From Paraspadella gotoi (lineage: Eukaryota > Chaetognatha), in assembly GCA_051294375.1 (NCBI GenBank), contig CM119269.1, positions 7,545,446 through 7,609,445 on the forward strand: a DNA stretch of 64,000 bases. The letters run 5' to 3'. A program made the position numbers and the translations under genes. The notes beneath the pieces are model-generated. The model was not told the origin of the DNA, did not search any database, and saw only the letters and a program-made list of their open reading frames with translations. Shown in pieces: positions 46,048-57,053 of this stretch. Positions within the stretch are counted from its first letter, which is position 1; each line of letters starts with the position of its first letter.

Positions 46048-46754
46048 GAAGATTGATTAGATAGAATTTCTTTACTGCTTTCTTCTCGTTTTCCGATTCG
46101 CCCTCTCTTCTATTTGTTAAAAGTTAAAAGTTTAGCTAAAAGTATTGAGTTTTTTAATTTAATTATTCCTTTAAAAAATCGTTCGATCAATTTCACGTTT
46201 TTTCGACGGTTCAACCTGACTGTGATATTTCTTTTTTCTGCAATAGATTGATGCTGATGAAATTGTCGACTCATAACCGAAAAAAACTTTCGAAATTTTC
46301 GTTGGAAAGTAATTTAGCTAACAGGAAACCAATTATTTGGCTTAGCTCTGTAGCATTTTTTAGAAACAGGTAGATGCAATCCATAGAGAATAAACGTAAT
46401 TTTTCATCAGTCTAAACAACAACAACAACTGTAGCAGAATAATTTGTGGTTCACAACCACAAATTTTTTAACATAATTTAATTTTAAATGAATGTTCACA
46501 TAATTTTTTTTCGTCTGTAAGTGAAGCGTGACGCATAGATTGTTGAAAGTTCAACGTCAAAAATAAAAATGGCGAGAGATATGGAATTAAAAAAAAGTAG
46601 GGAATCGTCAAAAATTGACAATATGACTGAGGTTGAAAATTTTCCCTTCCCCCCCCCCCAACCAAAAGTCTATCACATGAGCTTCTAATGTAAACAATTT
46701 ACGTAGTCTTGTCGTGTTAAAAAAAAAAACTACAACAAAGAGGAGAACTTCGTC
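46048..46754. other. spacer after ICE1
   Basis: AT-rich, about 0.7 kb, containing the ICE1 3' UTR. It includes a short palindrome at 46441-46465 (11-bp arms AATTTGTGGTT/AACCACAAATT around 3 nt) and a C10 run at 46650-46659. No exon is seen. Confidence 0.6.
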
Positions 46755-47189
46755 ATGGCCGAAAAACTTCTCCCCGTCCGCATTCCCATCGCATTTCACA
46801 ATAGATTCATCGAATCGCGAAATTCGAAGCGACGAATCAAGAGACCGAGAAATCCCAGCCCTGCGGTTTTTTTTTCTCTCGTCGCCTCCGACTCTTTCGT
46901 CTCACGTCATCCCCGCGTTATTCGCGCGTCGACGACTTTGAAGTGGGAATCCAAACTCGGCGCCGAGACGAGATGGAATCCGGTAACCGTTCCTGCCGTA
47001 CCGGGAGTGTTACAGCTCCTGGATCCGCGACGCTCGGTGGAGTCCAGGTCCACGGGAATCGCGGACCGTCTCGTGGTGACGGAGGGCAAAGGCAGGCATT
47101 CCTTTTCGACGGAATGTTCGAGAAAGATTATCGGGAACAAAGGGAAAGAAAAGCTATCGAGAAATCGCATTTTGTTAAACGCCAAATGA
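46755..47189 (+). CDS. small basic protein, unrecognised, single exon
   Basis: An open frame of 144 residues starts at an ATG in very good Kozak context (cgtcATGG). It begins MAEKLLPVRIPIAFHNRFIE, is rich in Arg, Lys, Ser and Val, has no membrane segment, and ends SRNRILLNAK. Composition is as GC-rich as neighbouring exons and unlike the spacers. A second overlapping frame (46943-47218) ends with FDGMFEKDYREQRERKAIEK and also looks protein-like, so one missed intron or the other frame is possible. I recognise no family. It lies in a 1.2 kb gap between two well-supported genes in the same orientation. Confidence 0.4.
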   Translation: MAEKLLPVRIPIAFHNRFIESRNSKRRIKRPRNPSPAVFFSLVASDSFVSRHPRVIRASTTLKWESKLGAETRWNPVTVPAVPGVLQLLDPRRSVESRSTGIADRLVVTEGKGRHSFSTECSRKIIGNKGKEKLSRNRILLNAK

Positions 47190-47277
47190 TTGTACAAAGG
47201 AAGCCTCGGATTATGTAATATCAGAAATAAGCGAAAAATAATAAATTCACTTCTGGAAAGTAACCTGAGCTTTAACT

Positions 47278-50200
47278 ATGGGGCGATTTCGCCTCTTACT
47301 GTCGCTGTTGACTATTGTGGTGGCGTCGACGATGGGAGCGGATCCCCAATTTCACGCCGTCCGCCAAGGAGACATCATTGAGATCGGCAAAGACGGGAAA
47401 GGAAAATGTGAATACGATGGTTCAAACCCCAACAGCCCCGTTTGGCTCCTCAATAAAGGTTCTCACCTGAAAGGATGAACGTTATCATTAACCAAGGTTT
47501 TAATATTTAATTTTAGAGGTTGCCTCATCATTATTAATATTATTATTTTCCAAGGCTTAAGCACTTCCGTCACGGTTTCCAGCGCCACCGATAAATTTCC
47601 CTCTTTCGAAAAAACTACCGACATCACGGTGACCAAAAGCTGGGACAGATACGTCCTACGAATCGACACGAAGAACACCACTTTGGCCGGGAAATATACT
47701 TGTCAACATTCCAACATTCACTCCAACATTTATCACTACGTCACCGTTTTGAGGTATCTTTGAAGACAGAATGGCAGATTGTTTAGTTTTTGTCGGTCTC
47801 CCACACACACGTCAACCTTTCCATATTTATCTCGCAGTGACGAGGTCAAATGTCGAATCAACAAAACGGAAATTGAACTGGGGAAAGAATTTGTCGCCGA
47901 GTGTGTCGTCCAGGTAAACTTAATAATAATAATCTAAATAATGACAATAGTAATAGAAATGCTATCTCTCCCTCCCTTTCTGCAGATCTGGGGTACACAA
48001 GGAGGGAGTCATCGACCGACGATGTCTGTCTACTCGACGAAACAAAACAACAACACGCGCGTCAACGAATCCACCGCCGCAGAGTTCGAGGAAAAGTGGG
48101 AGGGCGAGTTGGTCTACGTCGTCCGTCGCAACATCACCAAGGAAGATCACGGCAAGGTGCGAGGGATTTCTTCCGACGGGAAAACGGATTGAGATCAGGA
48201 GTAGGGAATTTTCTAGTGAAATCTTTAGCTTACATTTGCTAATTTTGTTGTTACATTTGTTAAGCAGAGGGTTTTGTTTTGATTTTATTTTTTGTTTCTC
48301 TGCAACAATTTTGTTGATTTCTTCCCAGTTCTTCCACTGCAACATGGCCTCCATGCCTGGTTGGCCCAAAGGCCGTTCCTTCCCAAAATGCGAAACTAAA
48401 ACTGCGATGGTCGTCAACTATCGACCCGAGTTCGTCAAGGCGCTCAACGCCTCCTTGGATCGCTGGTTCATCGGCGAGACGATCCAGGGCGTTTGCGAGA
48501 CCGTCGGGCGTCCCAAGCCGACGCTCACTTGGCGAAAGAACGGAAAAGGATTCGGAGCGGGCGACGTTCCAAAGATGGACGTCGAGGTCACCAAGGATCT
48601 CAAAAGTCTCAGCTGCTTCGCCACGAGCAATTTAGGGCAGGTGTGTGTGTGTGTGTGTGTGTGAATACTTGTGTGAATACTTGTGAGAATACTTGTGTGA
48701 ATACTTGTGTGAATACTTGTGTGAATACTTGTGTGAATACTTGTGTGAATACTTGTGTGAATACTTGTGTGAATACTTGTGTGAATACTTGTGAGAATAG
48801 TTGGGGGAGGGGGGGGGGAAATTGTCTTCATTGACCAATGACCAAATCTTCCGCCAGAACATATCGACGGTGAACGTGACGATCCTTTACCCACCGGAAG
48901 TGACTTCATTGAGAGTCGATCCGGACAACGTTCCGGAAAATCAGTTGACGGAAGTGCATTGCGACGTGGAACCGCAACGGCTCAAGAAGTTCGTCGTCAT
49001 CAAAATGTTTTGGGTGGAGAACGGAAAGATGGAAGAGTTCAACAAGACCACCGTTAAAGGTTAAAAGAGAGGGACAGATTCCAGGAAGTAATGAAAAGAA
49101 TAGATTGAAAGAATGAATATTTTTTTTTAATAGCCACACGACAAATGAACCGGAAAAGGTTCATGTGCGCCGCTTCCATAACCTCCAGCAACGGCACAGT
49201 CAAGTGGAGCAACAAGACGACGGCGCCGATTTACGTCAGCTTCGGTCCGGACGTCAGATGCGAACCTTTTAAAGTCAAGCCTTCAACCGGGGATCACGAG
49301 GTGCTAGAGTCCGCGTCGTCATTAAATAACCTCGTTGACGTGAATCTAATATTTAAGAGAATGACTTGAAATCAAAATGAAATGAGAATTATTTCTTTAC
49401 GTCCGTTTACTATTTGCTTCTTCATTCCGCGTTTTAGGTGACCTGCTATTTGGAGGGAAACCCACGTCCACGCCTCAACGACGCCGAATGGCTACTCGGG
49501 ACCAGGGAGATACAGGAGGTGACGCAGTTTAAGGACGGAACGTTCAAGGTTCGCCTCCCGCCGATCTTGTTGTAAAATATTTCCCTACTCTGGCTCCAAT
49601 AATAAAAATAAATATCACTCAGGTAAAACAAACAGAAGAGGCTTACGCCGTCAAATCCATCCTCACGATGAAAGCCGATTACATTTACGAAAAGCAATCC
49701 GTCTCTCTCAACTTTTCCATGAAAGCGGTAAGTTCAGCAATTGCCTAAATTTTATTCTGTTTGTTTTGGTTTTCATTAATTGTTTTCTTTTTTCGTACAA
49801 ACGAAGAGAGGAATCGCGGCGCTGACGAGCCGACAACGATTGAAAGTCGTCTTCACGCCCGACGCCGATATGATGAGGCGAAAGGCGTTACAGGCGGACG
49901 TCGGCGTCGCCGGTGGCGCCGCCCTTGGCGTTATTTTCTTTCTCAGTGAGTCCCTCGGGCCGGGGAAAAAGGGGGAAGGGAGATTAAAGAAGATCCTTCG
50001 CTTTAATTCATTCCTCCATTTGCAATCTCTTCGCCTTCCACTTTTAGGCGTATTGGTTTTGGTGACTTATTGCGCGCGGAAGAGATCTTGTTGGACGGAA
50101 TGCATGGAACCCGACGGAAAACCGGCCGTTGTCACCACGGCATACACGGGGACCATCGATCGCCATGGAGGCCCGAGTCATCAAAGTAGGACTATCAATT

Positions 50201-51024
50201 TCCACGTAGTTTCCTTTTTTTTTTTTTGCCTCTTAAGTAAAATTCTGTTCTTAGATACTAATGGAAACGCAGTCGTGGCATCGGCAAACGGGAAGGAAAC
50301 TGGTAAGTCGGTTTTATAATAACAAATATTGACATTTAAACTAATAGTATGAACATTCCCCACGGTTATAGTTGATCCGTCGATTAAACCAGAGCGAACC
50401 GTCGAGGCGGCGCCACCCGGTGCTCACCTCCGGGCGTCGTCGTCGTCGGCGAAGAAATATAAACCGGCGAGCGTCGAACAAGACGCCGCGAAAAGAATCT
50501 CGGCGCAGTCCTTGCCTCCAGGGCCGGCGCCCGTTCAAACGTCGACGCCGGTGAAGACCTCGACCGCGATTCCGTCGAAACCGAAAGAAACGGCGGCAGC
50601 GGCGGTACCGGCGGCGGCGCCGTCCCCTTCTCGGGCCAGCGTTAAATCGAAACAGACGTGCGTGGTTCCGCCGACCGAGTTGTACAGTCAAATCGACTCT
50701 AGAAACGAACCTCAATCTTCTTCGGCTCGAGGCGGCGTTCTCGCGGCGAAGAACGCCCTGCCCTCGAGCGCCAAGATCGTTCTTCCTCCAGGCAAAGCCC
50801 CCGTGCCAGACGGGGGCAAGCCCGGGTTTCCCCCGCGGAAGCCCTCAGTCCCTGGAGCCGACCGTGAGCAACTGAATCCAATCTTTGACGGAAACTCGCC
50901 TCCCGCGATCAAGAACAGTAACAACAACAACAACGGAATCAAATCCCCGTCGGCCAACGAGAAAGAGGCGGAGATGGAAATTTACGGTCACAAAGTTTTG
51001 CCGGCAATCGGGACTCGATTTTAA
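47278..51024 (+). CDS. immunoglobulin-superfamily type I membrane receptor
   Basis: Thirteen exons join in phase to 833 residues: 47278-47458, 47555-47753, 47838-47913, 47986-48156, 48329-48640, 48858-49059, 49134-49300, 49438-49548, 49623-49727, 49807-49945, 50048-50185, 50255-50302 and 50372-51024. A signal peptide (MGRFRLLLSLLTIVVASTMG) is followed by about five Ig-like modules. Their cysteine/tryptophan pairs are visible, for example CEYD...VWLL...GKYTCQ and the best one, GVCETVGRPKPTLTWRKNGK...LSCFATSNLG. N-glycosylation sequons (NKT, NNT, NES, NIT, NAS, NIS, NVT) are frequent. One transmembrane helix (about VGVAGGAALGVIFFLSVLVL) and a basic stop-transfer (CARKR) precede a roughly 270-residue tail rich in Ala, Pro, Ser and Lys, with TELYSQI and MEIYGH tyrosines and PPRKPSVP-type proline motifs. 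It is probably an adhesion or recognition receptor; ligand unknown. Confidence 0.88.
48641..48797 (+). repeat. 12-nt minisatellite in Ig-receptor intron
   Basis: A (GT)n start is followed by about eleven copies of GTGTGAATACTT, with two units changed to GAGAATACTT/GAGAATAGTT. The array begins at the splice donor itself (CAG|GTGTGTGTG), so its length could affect splicing of the exon that carries the third Ig module. Confidence 0.95.
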
Positions 51025-51759
51025 AAAAAAGGGACAGATCGTTATGTTGTTGTTACTGATTCTTTAAAAAAATTTTCTCATTTCATTTTGGGTATAAAAT
51101 TCATTCAATTTTTCGGCAATGTTCTGCTTTGTCAAATGTTGTAATATATTGTAAATACATTCGTGTTATTATGAATAAATTTAATTTCATAATGGAGAAG
51201 GCAGTGCGAGTACAAAAAAAACAAACTTTTTTTTGCCAGATATTTCGACTTAATTTTCTAAGTCATCATCAGTGGTATCAAATAACAAGAATAAAGTGAA
51301 AATACGTGTTAATTTCAGAATTTAATTATTCCATTTTCGTCGATAGTTCTTGTTTGACCGAAATACATAATTCGGTAATTTTAAATTAATAATACTATTA
51401 TTAATTAATAGAATAGTATGCGGTGTTAAGTTCCATCTCCAGCCTTCGTTTGTCTTTTGTCTCTCGAAAGGAGGCACCAAATGTCTCCTCGCGCCAAAAC
51501 GAGGCCATTCGTTTTGACGAATCGATTGCTCGATTATAGAAAAAAATATTGTTAATTACTTATATAATGGTTCTCGTTTATGATACAATTAGAATTATCT
51601 ACAATTCCACTGAAAAGAACTTTACATCACTAGTTTGAAATAATGTCAATCCCCTCTAACATTCAGATATTATAAAACTATCAGTTATACAACAAAAAAA
51701 AACGTTTCTCGGTTTTCGATTTCTTTGCACGAGTTTTGATCTTCGACGCCGACTGGGCG
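51025..51759. other. spacer between Ig receptor and ARS2
   Basis: About 0.73 kb, AT-rich. AATAAA near 51174 suits polyadenylation of the Ig gene. A hammerhead-like motif lies at 51236-51275. The region just before ARS2 should hold its promoter; no TATA box stands out. Confidence 0.6.
51236..51275 (-). ncRNA. hammerhead-ribozyme-like motif, copy 2
   Basis: On the minus strand the core boxes CTGATGA (51272-51266) and GAAA (51246-51243) flank a stem II GACTT/AAGTC that is perfect over five pairs, or six with the next A-T. CCA directly before CTGATGA can pair with TGG just after the TATC that follows GAAA, giving a short stem I next to a UC cleavage position. Stem III would be a single pair, as in minimal hammerheads of Penelope-like elements. 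This is the best preserved of the three copies. Confidence 0.6.
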
Positions 51760-54700
51760 ATGGGCGACAGCGACGAAGAGTACGACCAGCGACGCCGCGA
51801 CAAATTCCGCAGCGAACGGAGCGACTACAGCGGGAGAGGTCCGCCCGGCCCGCCAATGGACGACCGACGTCGACCCGACTGGCAAGACAGGTGAGGTCCT
51901 GGTTAGTAGAGAGAAGAAACCCCCTCTCCTCGACCCGGACATCTTTACAAAATATTTGAAACAAACGGCAATGATAGCCACTCAATCGCCTCAACTCTTG
52001 AAATTCCAGGCGTCCTCCGATGCCACCTTCGAGCGGCGGTGGAGGCGGTTACGGCGGCGGTGGCGGCGGCGGCTACCAGCGTCCTCCGTCGGGTTTCTAT
52101 CAACGACAAGGTGATGGACGCGACCGCCGCGATCCTCCGCCTGGCTACGGTGGGCACAGGAGCGGTGGCGGCGGCGGTGGCGGAGGCGGCGACTACAGGG
52201 ATAACAGATCAAGGGATTACAGTCCGGATCGACGGGGCTACGACCAGCCTCAGTCGAAGAGGCCGAGGAGAGAGTGAGATTACTCTTGTTTTGTTTTGTT
52301 TGTTTTTTTTTTTTTTTTTTTTTTGCAGTGAATTACAAATAACAACCGCTTTATCTTGACTTCTTATTGACTTCTATCCAGAGACGGCGACGGTGGCGGG
52401 GGAAGCGGCGGCGGCGACGTTGGTTATCCCACGCAACCGATGATGATGACGTTTAAGAACTTCCTTTCGCAGGTCTTTACAAATTTTTGAAATTGCCTCG
52501 ATCGATTTATGATTTTAGTTATATTACAATTACATTTTACATTTGTCCGTGTAGCAAGACGATTCGATCGACGACGAAGAAGCCGTCAAGAAATACGCGA
52601 CTTACAAGCTTCAGTTCAAGAAAGAGCAACTCACCAAGTTTTTTGCCGAGCACAAGGACGAAGAATGGTGAGCAATGAGACCAAATAAATGTTTCGAATG
52701 AATGTGTTTGATGACCTTTGTCTGCCGTCACTTAGTATGTCTGCTCGAAATTTGTTCAATGCTTTTCGTCGCTCGAGAAATAATTAATGATTTTTTTTTT
52801 AAATCAATAAATAAAAAAAGAATGTAATTGTCTCTTGAAAAGGATTTAAAATGGACAAATTTCCTTCTCAGATCAACGTCGATACTTCACATGAAAAAAA
52901 AATTGAAAAAAAAAATAATCTTAATCGTCCTCTCGTTTGTTTAATTAAATCAACGCCAAACAAAAAATATATCTCTCACTATCTAAACAACAACAAAAAA
53001 ATATCGCTTCGCCATCTTTCGTGACCACTTTTAACGCTTCCGCTCCGTGACCTGATCTTTTTAGTTAGTATCATAGCTCAGCGAGGGTCGTCCGTCCCCC
53101 CGCGAGCAATGCGGGGGGCACGCGCTCATCGTTCTAGATGGCGCGTTCAGCCAGGCTAGTATTTAGGCGGTCTCTACCCCTGAGATCGGCTTAGGTTCTA
53201 TATATCGCGAACGGTCCCGCCCATTTGTTGTGTGTGAGAGGGAAAGAGACAGAGAGAAAGGGGGGCAAGCACTCGTTCGGGTTCAGGAACCGATCCGTCG
53301 AGGTAAGTTGTGGATATGTTATTGTTCGCGTGATTTTGAGAGACGGCACGTGGAACCTATAACTGTTCATTTAAAATATTGAAATGATGAGCATAAGCAA
53401 TGAAGATTGAAGATTATATTATAGATCCATGTGCCGTTGAGGAGTTTTTAGGAGATTTTCGGCTTAGTATTCTACGAATTAATATTTTATCGGTCCAGGT
53501 TTTTTTTAATATTTCCGGAATCGTTCGATCGCTTCGACTTTTTTTTTTAATTTATTTTTAATTTTTTACTTTTCATCGAAGATTTCCCTCTCAAGCGTCG
53601 GAATTTTATATTTACTATTCAGTTCATCGTATTGACTCTTTCCTTCACCCCCACTTCCCACTCCCCCGTCCTCGCGATCGGTGTCAGGTTCAAATCTCGC
53701 TACCATCCTGACGAATTCGGTTTGAGAGAAAAGGAAGTCGGGGACGGGATTCGCAATCGCAAGTCCGTGTGGGAGTATTTGCTCACGGTGAGTATGCCCT
53801 CCCTTATCTCCAGCCATCCTTCCAATCCCGTTTCTCCTTAACTCCCTTTAATTCCCCATAAGACGAAATTCATGAACGACCTCGCCGTGGATTTGGACAA
53901 GACGGGGGAGATCGTCCGCTTCTTGGACGCGGCCGTGATCAAGCTGGAGGGCGGGTCTGATTTCGATCTGACCATCCTCGACACCTCGGAGGAGCCACCG
54001 CCGGATCTTGCCGACTTGGGCAAAACCAAGGGTGAGAAAAAGATCGAAGTTCCTCGGTTAATGAATCGATCATGGCTTGGGCCGGAAATAAGAAGGCATG
54101 CTTAAATGATTAAATTATTAAATAATAAACTGTTTTATTTTAGCGACGCCGACTGTTTCTTCGACGAACATAGTCAGCCCCAGTGCGTCGGGTACTGCGG
54201 CGGGTGCAGAGACCGGCGCAGCTGGCGACGCTGAGGCCAAGGCGCCTCTCTCGCCCGCCAAAAAGGAAGAGGAAGCCGTCGAAGTAATGAAAAAAGACTT
54301 AATTGTTTAAATACATTTAATAATATTAGTATTTTTGGTTTTATCAAGTTCTTCTTTCTCTCAGGCGAAGAATGAAACCGCCGTAGACGAGGAGGAGGAG
54401 GAGGGTGAGACAGGAAAGAAGAGGAAGAGGAGAGGAGAAGATGGAGAAGACGAGGAGAGCGGGAGCGAGGACGAGGAAAAGGAGAAGGCGGTCAAAGAGG
54501 AGAAGATCACCACGGACGAGGAGGAGGAGAAGAAGCCCAAAGAAGAGAAGATGGAAGAAGGAGAAAAGGACGAGGAGACCAAAGCGGACGAGACGGAGGA
54601 AAGTCGCGACTTACCCGCCCCTGGTAAGTTATAGAAAATATTGATCAACAACACGCTTTGCGACGTTTCACCCGAGTTTTTTTTTTTTTTTTTTCTGTCA

Positions 54701-57053
54701 GCGGCTCCCGTCGTCCCCGCTTCGTCGGAAGAGGCGGTCAAACCTCGCCCTCTTCATCGCACTTGTTCTATCTTCTTGAGGAATTTGGCCCCTAACATCA
54801 CAAAGCAAGAAGTGGATGAGGCGAGTTTTTTTTTCTTGATTGGCAATTCCGCATACCTTAGTTTCTCAACTTCACCATATATTTGACCCGCCCACAATCC
54901 CGTTTCTTAGATGTGCAAGAAGTTTCCCGGCTACTTGCGCTTAGCCATCGCGGATCCCCAGCCTGAGCGCCGCTTCTACCGCCGCGGCTGGGCCTCCTTC
55001 GAGCGCAACGTCAACATCAAGGAGATCTGCTGGAACATCAACAACCTCCGCCTTCGCGACTGCGACTTAGGCGCCATCGTCAATCGCGATCTCAGTCGCA
55101 GGATTCGCCCCATCAACGGAATCTCGCAGCACAAACAGGTTTCACGGGCAAAAGAGAAAAAGTCCGTTGTCGAGGCCAAATAGTTAATACATTAGTAATT
55201 AATGAATATTAAAAACTTTTTGTGTTGTCACGAAGGTCGTGAAAAATGACATTCGTCTCGCGGCGAAAATCGTACAGAACTACGACAGACGCCACAAACT
55301 GCATCAAAATGAAGAAGGAGACAAGGGAAAGAACGGCAGCCTCAATGGTAAATAATGTGAAATCTACGTGTACTTACATGCACTTACTATTATTTGAAAG
55401 GCTTTTGAAATTTTTACCTCGAATCAAACGATTTAAAGCATTACAAATGCTTTGATCGTGATATTGACGCACCCATTACCTTTTCAGGCGCAGGATTTCC
55501 CTTCGCCTCTAAAAATCCTCTTCTGCGAAACATCACCGATTATCTCGTCGACGAGGCCGACGCGGAAGAGGAGGAGCTCCTCGGACTCGACGCTACCAAA
55601 CCCAAGAGTCCAGCGGACGAAATACCCATGGGTAAGACTCCGATTTGGCATGCCGGTGACAACACCAATCAAGAGACGGTCTCTTCACCCTCCCATTCCT
55701 TTGCTATCCAGATCGCGACGAAAAGTTAATAGCCGTGCTCGACCGCCTTGTCCTTTACCTTCGCTTGGTCCACTCCTTTGACTACTATAACGCCATCGAG
55801 TACCCTAGCGAAGACGAGATGCCCAATCGCTGCGGGATCATTCACTCCCGCGGTCCCGATCCCGCAACCCTCATCCCGCCGGTCAAAGTGAGTCTCGTTG
55901 TTTTGGTTTCACTATGAAATTCGTCATCTTCATCTCTCTTTTTCGCCTCAGATAACCCAAAACGACCTGACGGAGTGGATCTCCGCCTTCGAGAAGAAAA
56001 TCGCGCCTTTTCTCGAGTTCAAGGACAAACTGGATCCGGATGAAGCCAAGAAACTCGGATTTAAAGACGAGGAGGAAGAAGTAGAGAAGTTTATTCAGGT
56101 TGGTCCCCAGCAAATTCTTCCAGTTTCCTCCAGTTTGCGCCTTGAGGAAACTTCTCTTTCTTTGAAACACCAGGCGAACACGCATGAGCTCGCCAAGGAC
56201 AAGTGGCTTTGCCCTCTGTCCGGCAAGAAGTTCAAGGGTCCGGACTTCGTGAGGAAGCACATACTCAACAAGCACGTGGAGAAAATTGACGAAGTCAAAA
56301 AAGAGGTCGGGAGTGGAGCGGGAGGAAGAGGAATAGGCGTAATAGACGACTAGCTTTAATTTTTTTTTTTTAGGTGGCGTTTTTCAACAATTACTTGGTC
56401 GATCCCAAGCGGCCGCAATTGCCCGAACATCCGGGCAATAAACCTCGACAAGGTAGTTCCAGCGGGAGTACCCCTATGCACCCGCCGCCATCTGACAACT
56501 ATGGTGTGTGATGCCCTTTTTTTCCCCGGGGCGTTGTGGATAAAGTTTTGATTTCTGTATTTCGTCCCGTAGGTCACCATCGTTCCTACCCTAACGAAGG
56601 GTACGGCGGAAGTCGCGGTGGGAACAACTATTCGGATAGAGGCAATTCGGGCTACGGGGGTGGCTACCCCAAAGGTAAGTTCTTGAAATATGGTTAATAA
56701 AATACGTCTAATTGTTTATATTAACGCAGATCGTCGAGAGCCGGCCATGCCGCCAGCTTACGGCTCGAGCATGTACCGCGGTGGCCCCGGCGGTGGCGGA
56801 TCTAATTACGGTCATCCGCCCAACAACCAAGGGATGTCTGGAGATTATCAGAGGGGCACGGGGTACAGAAATCAGTCGCGCCCGCCGCCTAGGTAAGATG
56901 TGGTGATCCAGTACAATTCATTGTGATCTCTCTTAAAATTGTTTTCATTAACTGACTTAATTTGAATTGACTTTATACAGGGGACCTTACCCCGACACGA
57001 GGTCCATCATCAACTACAGAGACCTGGATTCTCCTGAAGATATCGACTTCTGA
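51760..57053 (+). CDS. SRRT: ARS2 / Serrate RNA effector protein
   Basis: Nineteen exons join in phase to 930 residues (first 51760-51890, last 56981-57053). ARS2 binds the nuclear cap-binding complex and directs short capped transcripts, miRNA precursors, snRNA and replication-dependent histone mRNA to processing. The N-terminus [20 protein letters not shown] is diagnostic. Then come Gly-rich stretches, [19 protein letters not shown], an acidic Glu/Lys linker (exon 54365-54623), the RRM-like core [17 protein letters not shown] with [40 protein letters not shown], the zinc finger [19 protein letters not shown] with [20 protein letters not shown], and a Gly/Tyr-rich tail ending [12 protein letters not shown]. 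The exon ending at 54820 has a GC donor (GAG|GCGAGT). Intron 4 (52668-53687) is about 1 kb, ten times the local norm, and holds a GC-rich element. Confidence 0.97.
53094..53123. other. GC-rich hairpin inside ARS2 intron 4
   Basis: CCCCCCGC and GCGGGGGG form a perfect 8-bp stem around a 7-nt loop (53096-53118). It stands in a roughly 250-bp block (about 53040-53290) of non-intronic base composition. That block also has a TATATAT at about 53199-53205 and a sequence ending GTCGAG|GTAAGT at 53301/53302 that looks like an exon with a good donor. It may be an internal promoter with an alternative first exon, or an inserted element. No tRNA or known small RNA can be assigned. Confidence 0.4.

Noticed and set aside
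46249-46295. Fourth hammerhead (CTGATGA followed by GAAA)
   Set aside because: The sequence between the boxes cannot form a stem II, so it is a chance match.
46441-46465. Palindrome as a transcription terminator
   Set aside because: Intrinsic hairpin terminators are not used by RNA polymerase II, and a palindrome of this size in AT-rich DNA is not surprising.
48641-48797. CRISPR-like regular array
   Set aside because: Units are 12-nt head-to-tail repeats with no spacers, inside a eukaryotic intron; it is a minisatellite.
53200-53330. Possible spliced-leader RNA gene (short exon, GTAAGT donor, TATA upstream)
   Set aside because: No clear Sm-binding site or three-stem fold after the donor, single copy in view, and no leader acceptor usage visible; kept only as an unexplained intronic element.
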